A DNA stretch of 64,000 bases, taken from the NCBI GenBank assembly GCA_950022655.1, contig OX465589.1, positions 26,775,626 to 26,839,625 on the forward strand, written 5' to 3'. This document shows, one piece after another, positions 1 through 10,640 of the stretch. Under the pieces are notes generated by a model, which had not been told where the DNA came from, ran no database searches, and was given only the letters and a program-made list of their open reading frames with translations. Within the stretch, counting starts at the first letter, position 1; each line of letters opens with the position of its first letter. The DNA is from Alentia gelatinosa. Lineage: Eukaryota; Annelida; Polychaeta; Phyllodocida; Polynoidae. The translations under genes were made by a program, and so were the position numbers.

Positions 1-189
1 ACTTATACAAAAAAAAATATATATATGTGCGCATTTTCCCTATCTTAATTTCATTCTAGGAAAAGATTTGTGTAAATTGAAAAGATTCCTTAAGCGATCT
101 TGGCCGACACCATAGATCCTGTCTTGACAATCAATTGATATCTCTCTTACAGACATGTTGTCGGCTGCGTCTTCACAAAAACTCACAAC
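1..189. other. No gene seen
   Basis: AT-rich sequence without a convincing open frame, RNA gene or recognisable repeat boundary. Confidence 0.5.
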
Positions 190-364
190 CTGGGAGGTGT
201 TTTATAGACAAGGTGTTGCATAGACCTGTTGAGTTGAGACGATCACTGATGGTCTAAGACCTATTTGGATATAACTGTGCCATAGATGCGGGGGTATGAT
301 AATTCGACTATGCAATAGAACCGGACACTTTCAACGATCGTCACTACTGTAAAACACCTCCCTG
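190..364. repeat. Family C inverted-repeat element, copy 1 (175 bp)
   Basis: Ends are inverted copies of CTGGGAGGTGTTTTA. The interior matches, in reverse orientation and at the same 175-bp length, the element at 18281-18455, including the shared stretches GACGATCACTGATGGTCTAA and CCAAATAGGTCTTAGACC (the latter reading on the opposite strand). No coding capacity, so a MITE-like non-autonomous DNA element is the likely identity. I could not find a clean target-site duplication. Confidence 0.7.
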
Positions 365-530
365 GCGTTTGACATCCCGGACACCCAGCCAATGTAAGAT
401 AAGGACTTGATCACATCAATAATTGAGCCAATATTCTGCTCGGAAGCCATGCCAAAACTATCTTTAGATTCTAAAGCACGAAGACTCCAGTATGAGTGAT
501 ATAGTGCTTATATTCACCGTGCTCAATACA

Positions 531-680
531 TACACAATAATGACGGGTTTTGAGTACGAGTGGCCGTAATCTCCGAGTAGTTTACGCGTAGTAATATCCG
601 AGCGATTAGCGAGGATATTACGTCGTCAACTACGAGGAGATTACGGACACTCGTACACAAATCCAGTCGTTATTGTATTT
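531..680. repeat. Family A palindromic element, copy 1 (about 150 bp)
   Basis: The two halves are imperfect inverted copies of each other over about 65 bp per arm. The outer arm reads TACACAATAATGACGGG and the other end CCAGTCGTTATTGTA; the centre carries GTAATATCCGAGCG facing CGAGGATATTAC. Related copies lie at 2800, 8161 and 13121. As single-stranded DNA or RNA it would fold into one long hairpin. A MITE is the likely identity. Confidence 0.75.
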
Positions 681-1418
681 ATTACCAACCTACAAGATTA
701 ATAACATGCCTATTGCCTAGAAAGTACATATAGTTCCAGAATACGGATTAGCGCCACAGCACTGTCAAGCATGGTGGTAATCCGATGTATACTTGTGCCT
801 GCTATATAGTTCGCTATTTTTCTGGGGTTATATATGCAAAACTTTTTATGACAGTGATTTCTGATGGTAAATGAGATTATTGTGACTGCGTATAACTAAT
901 TAATACTGAATGAACAGTAAATAAACTGATTTTCAAGTAAATTATGAATTGACCTCATTTTGGCAGGGACTTTTTTTCCGGAATCTCCTGCAGGAGATTC
1001 TGACATGCCAGAATCTCCGGGAAGCTAATTCCAGGTGCCCTATACATTTCCCATGGAGACTCCGTAATAGGTGGGTAATAAATGTACAATGTATTGTACG
1101 GGAGGCCTTCAGAGACCGATACCCAGAGACACTAACAACAGGTGGCGTAAGTATCGGCCAAACACGGAGAATAGGACAGGCAGATGACGCCGTGATCAAG
1201 CAGGTTGTAATCTGGTGTCTATTCCTAGAACTCTACAATTGATGAGGAGGAGCAAAATAGGATAAATGAAATATTTTGTAATATACATTTATAGATGATA
1301 GGATAAATTGATTTTTAAAGAGAAGAAATTAAGTATTGTATAATATATAATTAACGCTTGCGTCAAGTGCCATTCAGGTGTTACAACCTACCGCACATTT
1401 TAGTGTGGTTAATATGGG
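681..1418. other. No gene seen; one perfect 20-bp palindrome
   Basis: Short open frames exist on both strands around 942-1242 but they mirror each other and show no recognisable protein. The only structure I noticed is a perfect 20-bp palindrome at 981-1000 (GAATCTCCTG and its complement). Confidence 0.5.
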
Positions 1419-1625
1419 GATACACCAAGCGAATAACGGCAGCGATCTCTGGAATCGCCAACACAAATTGTCGTGTATGTGAGATATTATTTCATAGGAA
1501 TATCTCCTGCGTATTATCTAACACCTTGGAAACAATAATCAGGTGAAATATGAAATAATAGCTCACATATAGGCCATTTTGTGTTGGCGATTACGGAACT
1601 CGCTGCGTTTCTCGCTTGGTGTGTC
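1419..1625. repeat. Family B inverted-repeat element, copy 1 (207 bp)
   Basis: Starts GATACACCAAGCGA and ends with the complement of GACACACCAAGCGAGAAACG. The arms stay alignable for about 90 bp, sharing ATCGCCAACACAAA and a GTGAG-TATTATTTCATA block. A second, longer copy lies at 17025-17283. Non-coding MITE-like element. Confidence 0.75.
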
Positions 1626-1829
1626 TCCGGCTTTACCTTCAACATAATTCAGACTTGGAACCCACTTGATCAGCGCCGACACAGAATTCAGAGCTCCCGA
1701 TGCACCCGACGCCCATTCAATTCAATGCCATTGTGCATCGTAGAGCGGGTCGTCAGGTGAGTCGGTGTGCATCGGAGACCCCGTGGGTTCGGCCTTTTAT
1801 GATCAATCAGCAGTGAGAGGCGGCTTCAG

Positions 1830-1990
1830 TCGGAGAAGTGCCCAGTTGAGAATGACCAATCACTGCAAACCGAAAGTGCCTCATTCACCCACTGGTACTT
1901 GACATGTCTGGAGCCTCAAAATTCAAGTGACTGGTTGACCGGATGCCAAGGGATTTTAGCAATGACCCAGTGACTGGATGACACCAAAAG
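1830..1990 (+). repeat. Dispersed family D, copy 1
   Basis: Shares with 16640-16832 (same strand) and 10436-10640 (opposite strand) the blocks TGACCAATCACT, CACTGGTACTTGACATGT and GACTGG. Similarity is interrupted by small indels. No open frame or tRNA-like head is visible, so the class (SINE body or DNA-element fragment) is open. Confidence 0.55.
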
Positions 1991-2799
1991 GGTACAGTTT
2001 GTAGGTCCTTTTGGAGTTCCTCTCTAATTTATCAAAGAAGAACATAACGAAATTTTAATGAAAAGTAATCTTGATCCACGGTCAAATATCAACTGACAGA
2101 GAGAACGGAAAAAAGTTATGTTTGGTAATGTCAGATTTCTTTTGTGTTTTGTGCCGAAATGGTGTAAATTAGCCCAATATAATCTTTGAAATGTGGGTGT
2201 TTTTTTTAAAATTCTAGAACATCCATTTGTCCCCTTTTCCGCATGAGTGGTTGCCATTGGACGTGCTTCGTCTCATCTGTAGCGGTAGTTTGTTACGGGC
2301 TGAATTGTAAGGAGAGTGAGAGCTCGGGGGGAGGTTGGAGCAGGGCTCACCACCCTGAGTCTATTTATGCCGCTATTGATCCGGGATCCGTCTTGCCTGA
2401 ATTAACAATGACGTTTTGGTCACGTGATACGATCCAGGTCAGCCTTGCTGGGCACTGGGGTGTGGGAGAGCGCGTGAGGGATGTGTGTGTGTGTGTGTGT
2501 GTGTTGGGAAGGGGTTTCTACCGTTTCCTAGAGACTGTCAATAGTGTGGTCTACAGGGTACCTGAGCTAGGTCTGCGCCATGGTATGCGTTTCCAGACTT
2601 ACTAAACTACAGATCTGGCGATGGATAGAGAATTCATCATTGAACATCTTTTTGAATAAATCATAGATTATATTCTCTTCTAGATCTGGCGATAAAACGT
2701 GCCATACGAGGTGGATTACTGGATGGAAATTCTGGAATACATGGAGTTACATACTGGGCAACTGAATGCTACTCCTATCCTTTTGTTCTGATTCGCAAC
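1991..2799. other. No supported gene
   Basis: A 120-codon plus-strand frame (2243-2605) runs through a GT microsatellite and gives a low-complexity CVCVCV tract. It resembles no family I recognise and has no upstream promoter-like signal, so I do not call it a gene. Confidence 0.5.
2482..2504. repeat. (TG)n microsatellite
   Basis: About eleven uninterrupted TG dinucleotides. Confidence 0.95.
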
Positions 2800-2920
2800 A
2801 TTTTGAACGACAGCAGTTGACTCTACGCGATATCCTCGCATACGCTCGAATATCACTACTCGTCAACTTCTCGGAGCATACGGCCGCTTGTATCTGAAAC
2901 CAGTCAATGTTGTGTATGTA
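2800..2920. repeat. Family A palindromic element, decayed copy 2
   Basis: The right half is well preserved (CTCGGAGCATACGGCCGCTTGT and the end ACCAGTCAATGTTGTGTATG, compare 8161-8310). The left arm survives only as GCAGTTGACTCTACGCGATA around 2810-2832; its outer part no longer matches. Confidence 0.6.
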
Positions 2921-3392
2921 CTCGTATATCATCTCCGTTATTGCAAGACAAATAAAACCATTATTGCATGCCTATTCAGTCATCACTCACAAAACAGTCA
3001 CTATAATTTAATGGGTTATATATATGCACATGTTTCTAATTAGCTATCCGAGATATATAGTAGAACTAATCCCTGTTTGCCTTTAAAGTCTTTACAGGAT
3101 AATCTTGTTAAAATCATTTCAGGAGGTGATACAAACGATCTTCATTTAGTCAGTGGCATGGCTGATATATATGCCTCTCAGTAAGCTCGTCACTCTGGTT
3201 CTGTGACACTGGAGTGGTGATAAAATCTATGAGATGAATTCAGGTGGAAACCCCATCACAAAAATATACCCGAGGTGACAGCTCTGTTACCTCGCGCACC
3301 ACATAGACTTGGTATGAGAAGGACTGGTCTTTGATATAGTAGTAAGTCTACCATTGCTGGGGACGAAGGAGAAGGGTGACTGCAAAATGGGT
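2921..3392. other. No gene seen
   Basis: No open frame longer than expected by chance. The stretch next to the tRNA-like sequence at 3393 may be the body of the same SINE-like element, but I have no second copy in the window to define its end. Confidence 0.4.
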
Positions 3393-3465
3393 CGAACCCA
3401 CTAGTGGCCACTAGTTCAGTGCTTTAACCATTGGGGCTAACTGAAGAGTTGGCTTTAATGTGAAA
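3393..3465 (-). repeat. tRNA-like sequence, possible SINE head
   Basis: On the minus strand there is an A-box-like TTAGCCCCAATGGTTAAAG followed about 25 nt later by a B-box-like GGGTTCGACCCA, the spacing of a Pol III type 2 promoter. It does not fold into a full tRNA with paired acceptor arms, and no oligo-T terminator is nearby, so a tRNA-derived SINE head or very old tRNA pseudogene is more likely than a working tRNA. Confidence 0.4.
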
Positions 3466-3580
3466 CTGAGCACGGTCGGTAGGGACTCACTGCTGGTCGC
3501 TAGGGACTTCTTCAACCGGTCCCGGTCACGTGCCCCTCACGTGGCCACCCCACGACACCCCGTCGACGCTCACTTCAACC

Positions 3581-4090
3581 CAGAGGAGGTGTGAAGCGTA
3601 GCGCCCCCTATCGTCTTGGCATGGTCTCAAATGACAGCTGAATGCGGATTCCTATACTAAAATAGGCTAACTAGTAACAGCTACTACATACAAACTGTTA
3701 GAGCTCTATCAAAAATCTTTTCAGATATTGATAGAGTGATATCTAATCTATTCCAAACCACAATAGAGCTCAATAGAGCTCCATATTTTATGCCTGTTTT
3801 TTGTTGTGGAATAATGCCTTATTTCTCACAAGTATTGCTAGGCTTGGGCTAGACTAGTCCTAAAGGCTCTGACTGTGAAGGCTGTCCGCAAGGCGGTCAA
3901 GGTTTCCTGACTAGGGCTAGACTGGCCTCAGTCCCTGTGTCCAACCCAGGGCTCTCCTACTGCTGCCTACTACCACCGCATGCCGTGCTTTCCCTATCGA
4001 TGTCCGATTGAAAGTGGCACCCTGAGGCTGTCGCGATTGTATATATGTTTCAGATCGGTATAGGGGGCGCTGCGCTTCACACCTCCTCTG
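3581..4090. mobile_element. Non-autonomous DNA transposon with 31-bp TIRs and 9-bp direct repeats
   Basis: Both ends begin CAGAGGAGGTGTGAAGCG and match over about 31 bp with one mismatch (GTAGC versus GCAGC), running to CGCCCCCTAT. The direct repeat ACTTCAACC flanks the element at 3572-3580 and 4091-4099. The 510-bp interior has no transposase frame. A CAG-start TIR with an 8-9-bp duplication fits hAT (8 bp, with one base of chance extension) or Mutator-like elements (9 bp); the sequence does not decide between them. Confidence 0.8.
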
Positions 4091-4099
4091 ACTTCAACC

Positions 4100-4350
4100 C
4101 TTGGCCGCCAACAAGAAGGAACCACCCACCCACCCTACAAAAACTTTTCACTCTCATATCTTCATTCTCTCCTACTCCATAGGGCTCATCAATAGCCCCT
4201 GAACTATCTCTTATCTCTAATGTATGTTATGATGGCCCTCTAAAAGTTATCTGATATTTTGACTATACTCAATAAATTGTATGTCCATACCCGTGCTATG
4301 TGTTAGTCATTAAGGTAAATCCCCACCCCTCCAAAGTAGTAGTTCTATAA
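4100..4350. other. Spacer without recognisable feature
   Basis: AT-rich spacer between two repeats; no gene seen. Confidence 0.5.
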
Positions 4351-5185
4351 AGGAAACCCATGGAAGTTTAGGATCTGAGCCCGTATCCCATCGAGTTTCA
4401 ATCACATGATTCAAATGAGATGGGATCGAGCTCAAACCCTAAACTTGAATGGGTTTCTGAATTTATCTCACCTTTAATATTGACTAATGGGCTAAAATTT
4501 GTGACATCATCCCCCATTGGATATTTTACCTAAATATCTAATGGGTGTTAGATACGAGTTCCCAATGTTAAGTCTATGGAGAAAAAATATCTGGGGTGAG
4601 ATAATATAGGAAGCCTATGAGAGTTTAGGGTCTTAGCTTGTATCCCATCGAGTTTGAATCATGCAGTAATTCACAAGGCGAAGCCACGTGAATTACGTAG
4701 TGATTCAAATGAGATGGGATACGAGCTCTGACCCGAAACTTGAATAGGTTTCTGAATCTATCTCACCCTTAACATTGACTAATGGGCTAAAATGTGTGAC
4801 ATAATCCCCCATTGGATATTTTCCCTAAATATCTAGTAGGCGTTGGATACTAGTTCCCAATGTTAAGTCTATGGAGAAAAAATATCTGGGGTGAGATGAT
4901 ATAGAGGAAGCCTATGAGAGTTTAGGGTCTTAGCTCGTATCCCATCGAGTTTGAATCATGTAGTAATTCACAAGGTGAAGCCACGTGAATTACGTAGTGA
5001 TTCAAATGAGATGGGATACGAGCTCTGACCCGAAACTTGAATTTATCTCACCCTTAACATTGACTAATGGGCTAAAATGTGTGACATAATCCCCCATTGG
5101 ATATTTTCCCTAAATATCTAGTAGGCGTTGGATACTAGTTCCCAATGTTAAGTCTATGGAGAAAAAATACCAGGGGTGAGATAAA
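4351..5185. repeat. Three tandem copies of a palindromic unit (about 290 bp each)
   Basis: The junction motif CTGGGGTGAGAT recurs at 4591 and 4886 and, as CAGGGGTGAGAT, at 5171, giving spacings of 295 and 285 bp. Each unit is itself an imperfect palindrome: GTATCCCATCGAGTTTGAAT faces ATTCAAATGAGATGGGATAC around a small inner hairpin (AATTCAC-GTGAATT), and both ends carry a GGTGAGATA-type motif. Copies 2 and 3 are nearly identical; copy 1 lacks the inner hairpin. Likely a MITE that multiplied in place. Confidence 0.85.
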
Positions 5186-6581
5186 GTGTCACGTTATAGA
5201 CAAAAGCTGTGTTTGTGTTTGGCCTCATGCTAACTGAGACCCCTGTGAAGTGTAGTAACCTCTGAGTGCACCGTTTTAGACGATGTTTACATCAGGCATC
5301 TATTGATCCTGAACGCTCGCATCAACCGCGCTCCTGCTAGGACCTGAACTAAGTTATAGCTGTATCACTGTTCTGTATCCTATCACTGAACTACGTTGTA
5401 ATTCTATCACTATCCAAGATATAGTTTCTAAGCAGCTGGTCCTATCGCTGCAGAACAATCAATACACTATAAAGTATATAATAGTGTACAGTTTAGATCA
5501 CAAAACCAAAGTATATAAAGCTGTTATATCCAGCCTATTGCACCATTGCTATATTTGGTTATTTAAATTATTCAACATAATCTATTTAGAAGTTCGGTGT
5601 ATATATGTACATTATGAAATGTCGTAATGAACAACTTTCTCATAGCAGTGGACCCTGCGTTCTGACTTGGTTTTCAAATCGCAGACCTATTGGAAGGACT
5701 CTGGTACAATGTCTTTAAGTTAAAATCTTTAACAAATATTGTTAATTGTTTGTCTGAGATTTACATTGGAGCACCTCTTGAATGGTAGCGTGTGTCGGTA
5801 CCGTGGTCTTCTTTATATTTCCGCTAAACCCGTTCTGACACACTCCGACAGAGCCCTCCCGATAGCTCTACAATTGGAAAATTTCTTATCGTAGCCAAAT
5901 CGTAGAACTTGACGTAGTGTGTCGGGACAGTGGGTGCCCAGCTTATTGTACCTAAAAACTCATTACGATATAAGCCGATGTGCCTAGTTTATACGTTTGT
6001 ATACGATACAGAGGCTCCATTTCGACTACGATGTTTGACATCCTTCGTAGTAGTACATCGTGAGATCTAACATTTCTATCGTAGTAAGTGAACTCCAGGC
6101 CTTAATCTATCATTTCTGATCCTCCGAGAAATTTATCTTCGTGTGGTTCTAAGTACCTCAGTAGTTAAACACCTTTCTTCTGCAGTAGTCGTTTGAAGCA
6201 TATCTACATCTAACAACATGTTCATTAATCCCTTTCTGCCCATTGACAAGTAGAAGACCAATTTAGTTTCGCTGCTTGTGTAAAGGTCACTTCGGCTTAT
6301 TGATTACTTCTTTTGGAAACCGGAAAATCGACAACAAGCAGGCACCGAGAGTAGAGTTGGTATTTGCATACTGCAAGGTAACTCTGGATAGCAGTCACTT
6401 GCCTCAGCACTAAGTATACCAGTGGCTAGTTTGGCCTCTCCGATGTAACGTCCCTGCTGGACTGTGATTGGATAATGATGTGGAAACTATTTGTAGAAAC
6501 CTAAACGTGCCTTTTACTATACACCTATGGGCGAATGTCTATGAAATACTACCCGCTACCTGCCACCCGTAGGACGTGTAT
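5186..6581. other. No gene seen
   Basis: No credible open frame. A small inverted pair, TTACTATACAC at about 6516 against GTGTATAGTAA at about 6577, abuts the palindrome that follows. Confidence 0.5.
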
Positions 6582-6743
6582 AGTAATAAGAAAACGTAGT
6601 GACTGAGCCCGTACGGTGACCGTTCTCGGTCATTTGATGAAAAAATACGGCCCTCCCGCCTACGGCGTCGGGCCGTGTTGCTTAATCAAATGACCTCGAA
6701 CGGCTACCCGTACGGGCTCAGAAACCACGTTTTCTCATATTAG
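6582..6743. repeat. Palindromic element (about 160 bp), single copy here
   Basis: Arms pair over about 65 bp: AGAAAACGTAGTGACTGAGC on the left and the complement of AGAAAACGTGGTTTCTGAGC on the right, then CCGTACGG and GGTCATTTGAT, closing on CGGCCC-GGGCCG. More GC-rich than its surroundings. MITE-like; no second copy in the window. Confidence 0.75.
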
Positions 6744-8160
6744 TGAATTCAAGTACACGCATACGTGTTATGGACCAGCATCGTAGTTGTCTGTACATAG
6801 ATCAGTACAGTTTATGGTTTCCACTGATTGGACCTCTAGTATGTAAATCTAGTCCAAACACTGAATGTATTAAGTATATAATTCTCATAACAGAATGACA
6901 CTCTCAACATTGGGAAGTCTATGCATAGTTATCTCAGACTCTTGATAAATGTTCAAACACGGCATTGTGTGTTGGAAAACTACGACCATCTGGGACGCTA
7001 TTACAATAAAAGAAAAAGAAATTAAACTATGATCATGACCAACAAAGTAATGGCTTATCATAAGCCATTTATATGAATATGTATTATCTCAGTATGTATT
7101 TGGCTGTATGTATTACTGAATGGTACTTCATTTTCTTGAAAATATATTCTCCGCGATAAATGAACAAAGAAAGTCATTTGGAGATTATGTCTCTCCTGTA
7201 TTGCATAAACCACATTGCCACACCATGGGGTCGTTCTTAGACGTAGACTCTAGTACAGCCCGTTGTCGCCAGGGCCAGGGCGCACAGGCTCTCATACTGG
7301 GACTGTTTTGCGCTGCCATTTTAAGGTGGGAATTCCTACCTTCTTCCCAACATGCACCTGGAAAATGGCGGATCGCTGGTTCTAACCTTGTGTGTATTGC
7401 GATCTAGTAACCAGCAATATGAGTGGTATCCCTCTTGTCAAACTGATGCTATAAATAGAACAGCCAACCCTGCAATTCCTCTCACTAAAGGTGGCTGGCC
7501 AGTCAGAGCCATGCTCTGTTAGACCTTCACGTACCGTAACCCAAAGGTGGCGCGGTGCGTGAACGAACTATCTTAGACGTAGTGCTATTGTTGTAAACAT
7601 GACCAACACCTGGGGCCCGTTTAATAATCTAGGATCGTACACGTAGACCCATTTTTATATGCCACAGAGACCCACGGACGATGTGGGTCAACTTTAATTA
7701 TTCAACACTTATGGACGACGACTTAAAGAATGTCAGCTGTTCCAACCACTAGCCTCAGAGCTGCATGGAGTTGTCTGTATTAACTACCATATAATGAATA
7801 GAGTAGTCCCAGCAGCCAATGACTGCATTCGGAGCAAACCACGACCTTCACCCTGACCTCCTTATATGATATTCATAGCGCCTTGGGACGGTTCTACAGT
7901 CGAGAGTTGACCTAAAATCTAATGGGCCACAACCACCTTCAAAGAATCGTTAGCCGCGTACCGGTAGGACAAGGTGGTGTGAGACAATTTTCCTGTGTGA
8001 TGGACCCAACCTGAGATAAATACTAATGCTGTTGCGCTGTGAGTGATGCCACTTAACGTCTGGTCCATAACTGAATGTTTGTATTCTGTTTATGCGGTTC
8101 AATTACTCTTGTTTTGTCTTGGATGTGCTGTATAGACCAGGGAGCTCCATCTATGTATAA
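6744..8160. other. No supported gene
   Basis: The longest frame (95 codons at 7120-7407, plus strand) resembles no known protein and has no splice or promoter context that I can defend. Confidence 0.5.
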
Positions 8161-8310
8161 ATACACAATATTGACTGGTTTTAGATACAAGCGGCCGTAT
8201 GCTCCGAGGAGTTCATGCGTAGTAATATCCGAGCGTATGCGAGGATATTGCGTAGAGTCAACTCCGAGGAGCATACAGTCGCTTTTATCTGAAACCAGTC
8301 TATATTGTAT
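8161..8310. repeat. Family A palindromic element, copy 3 (150 bp, best preserved)
   Basis: Ends are ATACACAATATTGACTGGTT and the near-complement AACCAGTCTATATTGTAT-type sequence. Inner arms GCCGTATGCTCCGAGGAGTT and AACTCCGAGGAGCATACAG are almost perfect complements, with GTAATATCC-GGATATTGC at the centre. Confidence 0.85.
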
Positions 8311-8486
8311 TTATTATCCACCTTTTCTGGGCAAGTGGCATGTCGACATTATGCACTATATTTCCATACGCACTATTTTTCCGTATGGGCCACCCGGAGC
8401 ATACAACATATCCGTATGCGCCGGGTATGTCCATACAAACTCCCTATGTGTTTTTTATGGACACTTTGTATTAGGTGGATAATAAA
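8310..8486. repeat. Inverted repeat adjoining family A copy 3
   Basis: A perfect 14-bp inverted pair, TTTATTATCCACCT at 8310-8323 and its complement at 8473-8486, encloses TATGG/CCATA-rich sequence. It starts where the family A palindrome ends, so the two may form one composite element ending near 8510. The family A copy at 13121 is followed by similar wording (GGTGAATGATAAA at about 13455). Confidence 0.5.
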
Positions 8487-8688
8487 ACCCTGTATCATAA
8501 TCAAGAGGGTGCACTGTATTGTCCAATTATTTGTATAGTTTGTACGGTCCAAAAAATCCTGTAAAATTATCTCATGTCACTTATTACTACATGGTCTTTT
8601 TTTATCTATCTTTTTTTCATTTCATAACATCATTTAATTCTGTCATGAGCCATATCTTCCCTTAATGGTGATACCCGCGTGGAAAATA

Positions 8689-8765
8689 TCATTATATATA
8701 TTTATCCTACCCCTAATATAAAATCTCATAGGCTTAACATTGAGTTTCCGTATGCCACGCTGACT
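8689..8765 (+). repeat. Short dispersed motif block, copy 1
   Basis: Contains TTATCCTACCCCTAATA, then CATAGGCTTAACAT, then TATGCCACG. The same three blocks occur in the same order, on the opposite strand, at 15828-15893. The central CATAGRCTTAACATTGGGAA motif also recurs in the tandem units at 4351-5185 and at about 15035. Confidence 0.55.
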
Positions 8766-9444
8766 GTTATACGGAGTTTTATATGCCACTAGTGGCTTAC
8801 ATAATTGTTATCACGTAATATTCCAAAATCGAGGAAACAGGATAGGATAAAATCAAAACCTGATTCGTTTTAATCTTGGCCCCCACATGCCACTCCTGGT
8901 GTTTTGGCTCCGGACTTCACTCAGCTTCATTAAGTCACTATGCCAATCAAGTCGTGGCATACGGTGGCCAAGACTAAAACTCATCCAGTTTTACGATAAA
9001 ATGTCTGTAAAATTGGCCGTACTACCGGCTGATTTCTAGGTAATCCATCAGATTGAATACCCAGTCAATTTTCTTACTTGACTTTATTTCACACATGTAT
9101 ACACTCGGAAAGGGCAGTGACGAGGTCTCTAGTAACCTACAACATACAAGCATAATTCTGAATGGGCCATTATTTGCCATGACATAGGTCAAGTCTCAGA
9201 GGCTTCTCTCAAAGTAATGAGATGGAAAACGACATTAAATTCCTTTTTTGGGATGGCTAGAAATACATTATAAGAGAATGAGTACATCCAAGTAGAGATT
9301 CAAGTGAACAAAAGAGCAGCTTTGAATTTTTCTCTCCACGATTTTCTCATTCTCGTGGCTCATCAGTCTCTAAGCCTAAGTCTGGTTCACTCTGTCCCTA
9401 TGTGCGGTAGAGACTCCAAGCGGATCCGACCAGAATCATATCTT
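8766..9444. other. No gene seen
   Basis: No recognisable coding, RNA or repeat signal apart from short inverted words near 8870-8980 (AAACCTGATTCG / CATCCAGTTTTA region) that are too weak to call. Confidence 0.45.
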
Positions 9445-10122
9445 TTGAGCGCGGATAAACGCGCCCTTATACGTCACCTAGAGGTTAGAATGCTCAAACA
9501 GGGTTTCAGCTTACTGTAAAGGAACTAACCCTTCACTATCTATCCACCAACTATACAGGCCTGGTAAAATGGTCAGGTGGCCAGTATATCAGTCTGACCA
9601 TACTCCGCCCCACTACTGACTTGGTTCCTAAAAATAGAACTTTTATTTAAAAGTCTTTTTTAGAGACAAAGGATTCACTATATCAATCCTGCTATTAAAT
9701 AAGAAACACTTAGTTATGGGCCCTGTTACCTGCTACTAGAAAGGAAACCATTAGATGATGATAATGACTAAATGTGATATATTTTAAAATCTGATGGGAC
9801 AGACCTAAATACACTGATGGGACAGACTCCCTACATGGTGCAGAGCCAGAAAACCTGTTTGGCCAGTTATTCATCCTGGCACTCTTTCTGACCACTGACC
9901 GAACCCTCACCCACTGACCCCCTCTCCAACCCCACATTTTCAAATCTGATGGGACAGACCTGAATATACTATATTCAGACATGCTGATATTCTGAGCATA
10001 CTGATATCTGATGGGACAGTTGTAAATAGTTGTATTATCGGGGTGGTTGTTATGTGAGTCTATTGTACTTTAGAAGTACTACGCTCATCCATTATAAGTG
10101 GAAATATCATTGGCTCCTAATT
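9445..10122 (+). repeat. Long dispersed repeat, copy 1 (about 680 bp)
   Basis: Aligns in reverse with 18490-19286. Landmarks in order: TTGAGCGCGG, GGTTAGAATGCTCA, ACCCTTCACTATC, GGAACCAAGTCA (as its complement TGACTTGGTTCC), CTACTAGAAAGGAAACC, several copies of CTGATGGGACAGA, and ATTGGCTCCTAAT at the end. No open frame spans it. The repeated CTGATGGGACAGA word gives it an internal minisatellite character. Confidence 0.7.
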
Positions 10123-10435
10123 CAGATATGGTAGGTAACAATGTGTTTAGTGCTACCCTTATTGAAATAACATAAGATCCGAAGGCAACAGTAGATGATT
10201 TTAAATTTAAAAAAAAAGAAGATCAAAATCTAAAGGTAATTGATAAACAAAAAGGAATATATAAAGAATGTAAATGAACATGTTTCACTCTGTACCAAAG
10301 GATATCTTGATGTAGATAGATATCGAATGTTCTTCTTCTATCAAAACTAGGAACAAACAGTATGTTCATTATTGATGAATGAGCGAGATATTACAAATAA
10401 ATAAATTACAATTAAAATATTTTACATATATTTAG
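10123..10435. other. No gene seen
   Basis: AT-rich spacer between two dispersed repeats. Confidence 0.5.
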
Positions 10436-10640
10436 TCTATGGATGGTTTTCTGTTACCCACTTGCACCCAGTCAACTTGCCCTTACTGCAACTGCCTGAG
10501 TCTAAGATCCACATATATGGGGTAGTTCTTGGACCAGTGGGTCTTGAAGCAATTTGGTCTGAGTGATTGGAGATGGTCAGCTGGTCACGCTTTTAGGACT
10601 CTGAGACACTGGCACTCTGCTTTTTCCCCACTATAACAGT
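10436..10640 (-). repeat. Dispersed family D, copy 2
   Basis: On the minus strand it aligns with 16640-16832 through GTGTCTCAGAGTCCTAA-type sequence, CAGCTGACCAT, CCAATCACTCA, GACCCACTGGT and TTGACTGGGTGCAAGTGGGT. It is the longer match of the three copies. Confidence 0.65.

Noticed and set aside
2243..2605. 120-codon plus-strand frame as a gene
   Set aside because: Contains a translated TG microsatellite and no recognisable domain.
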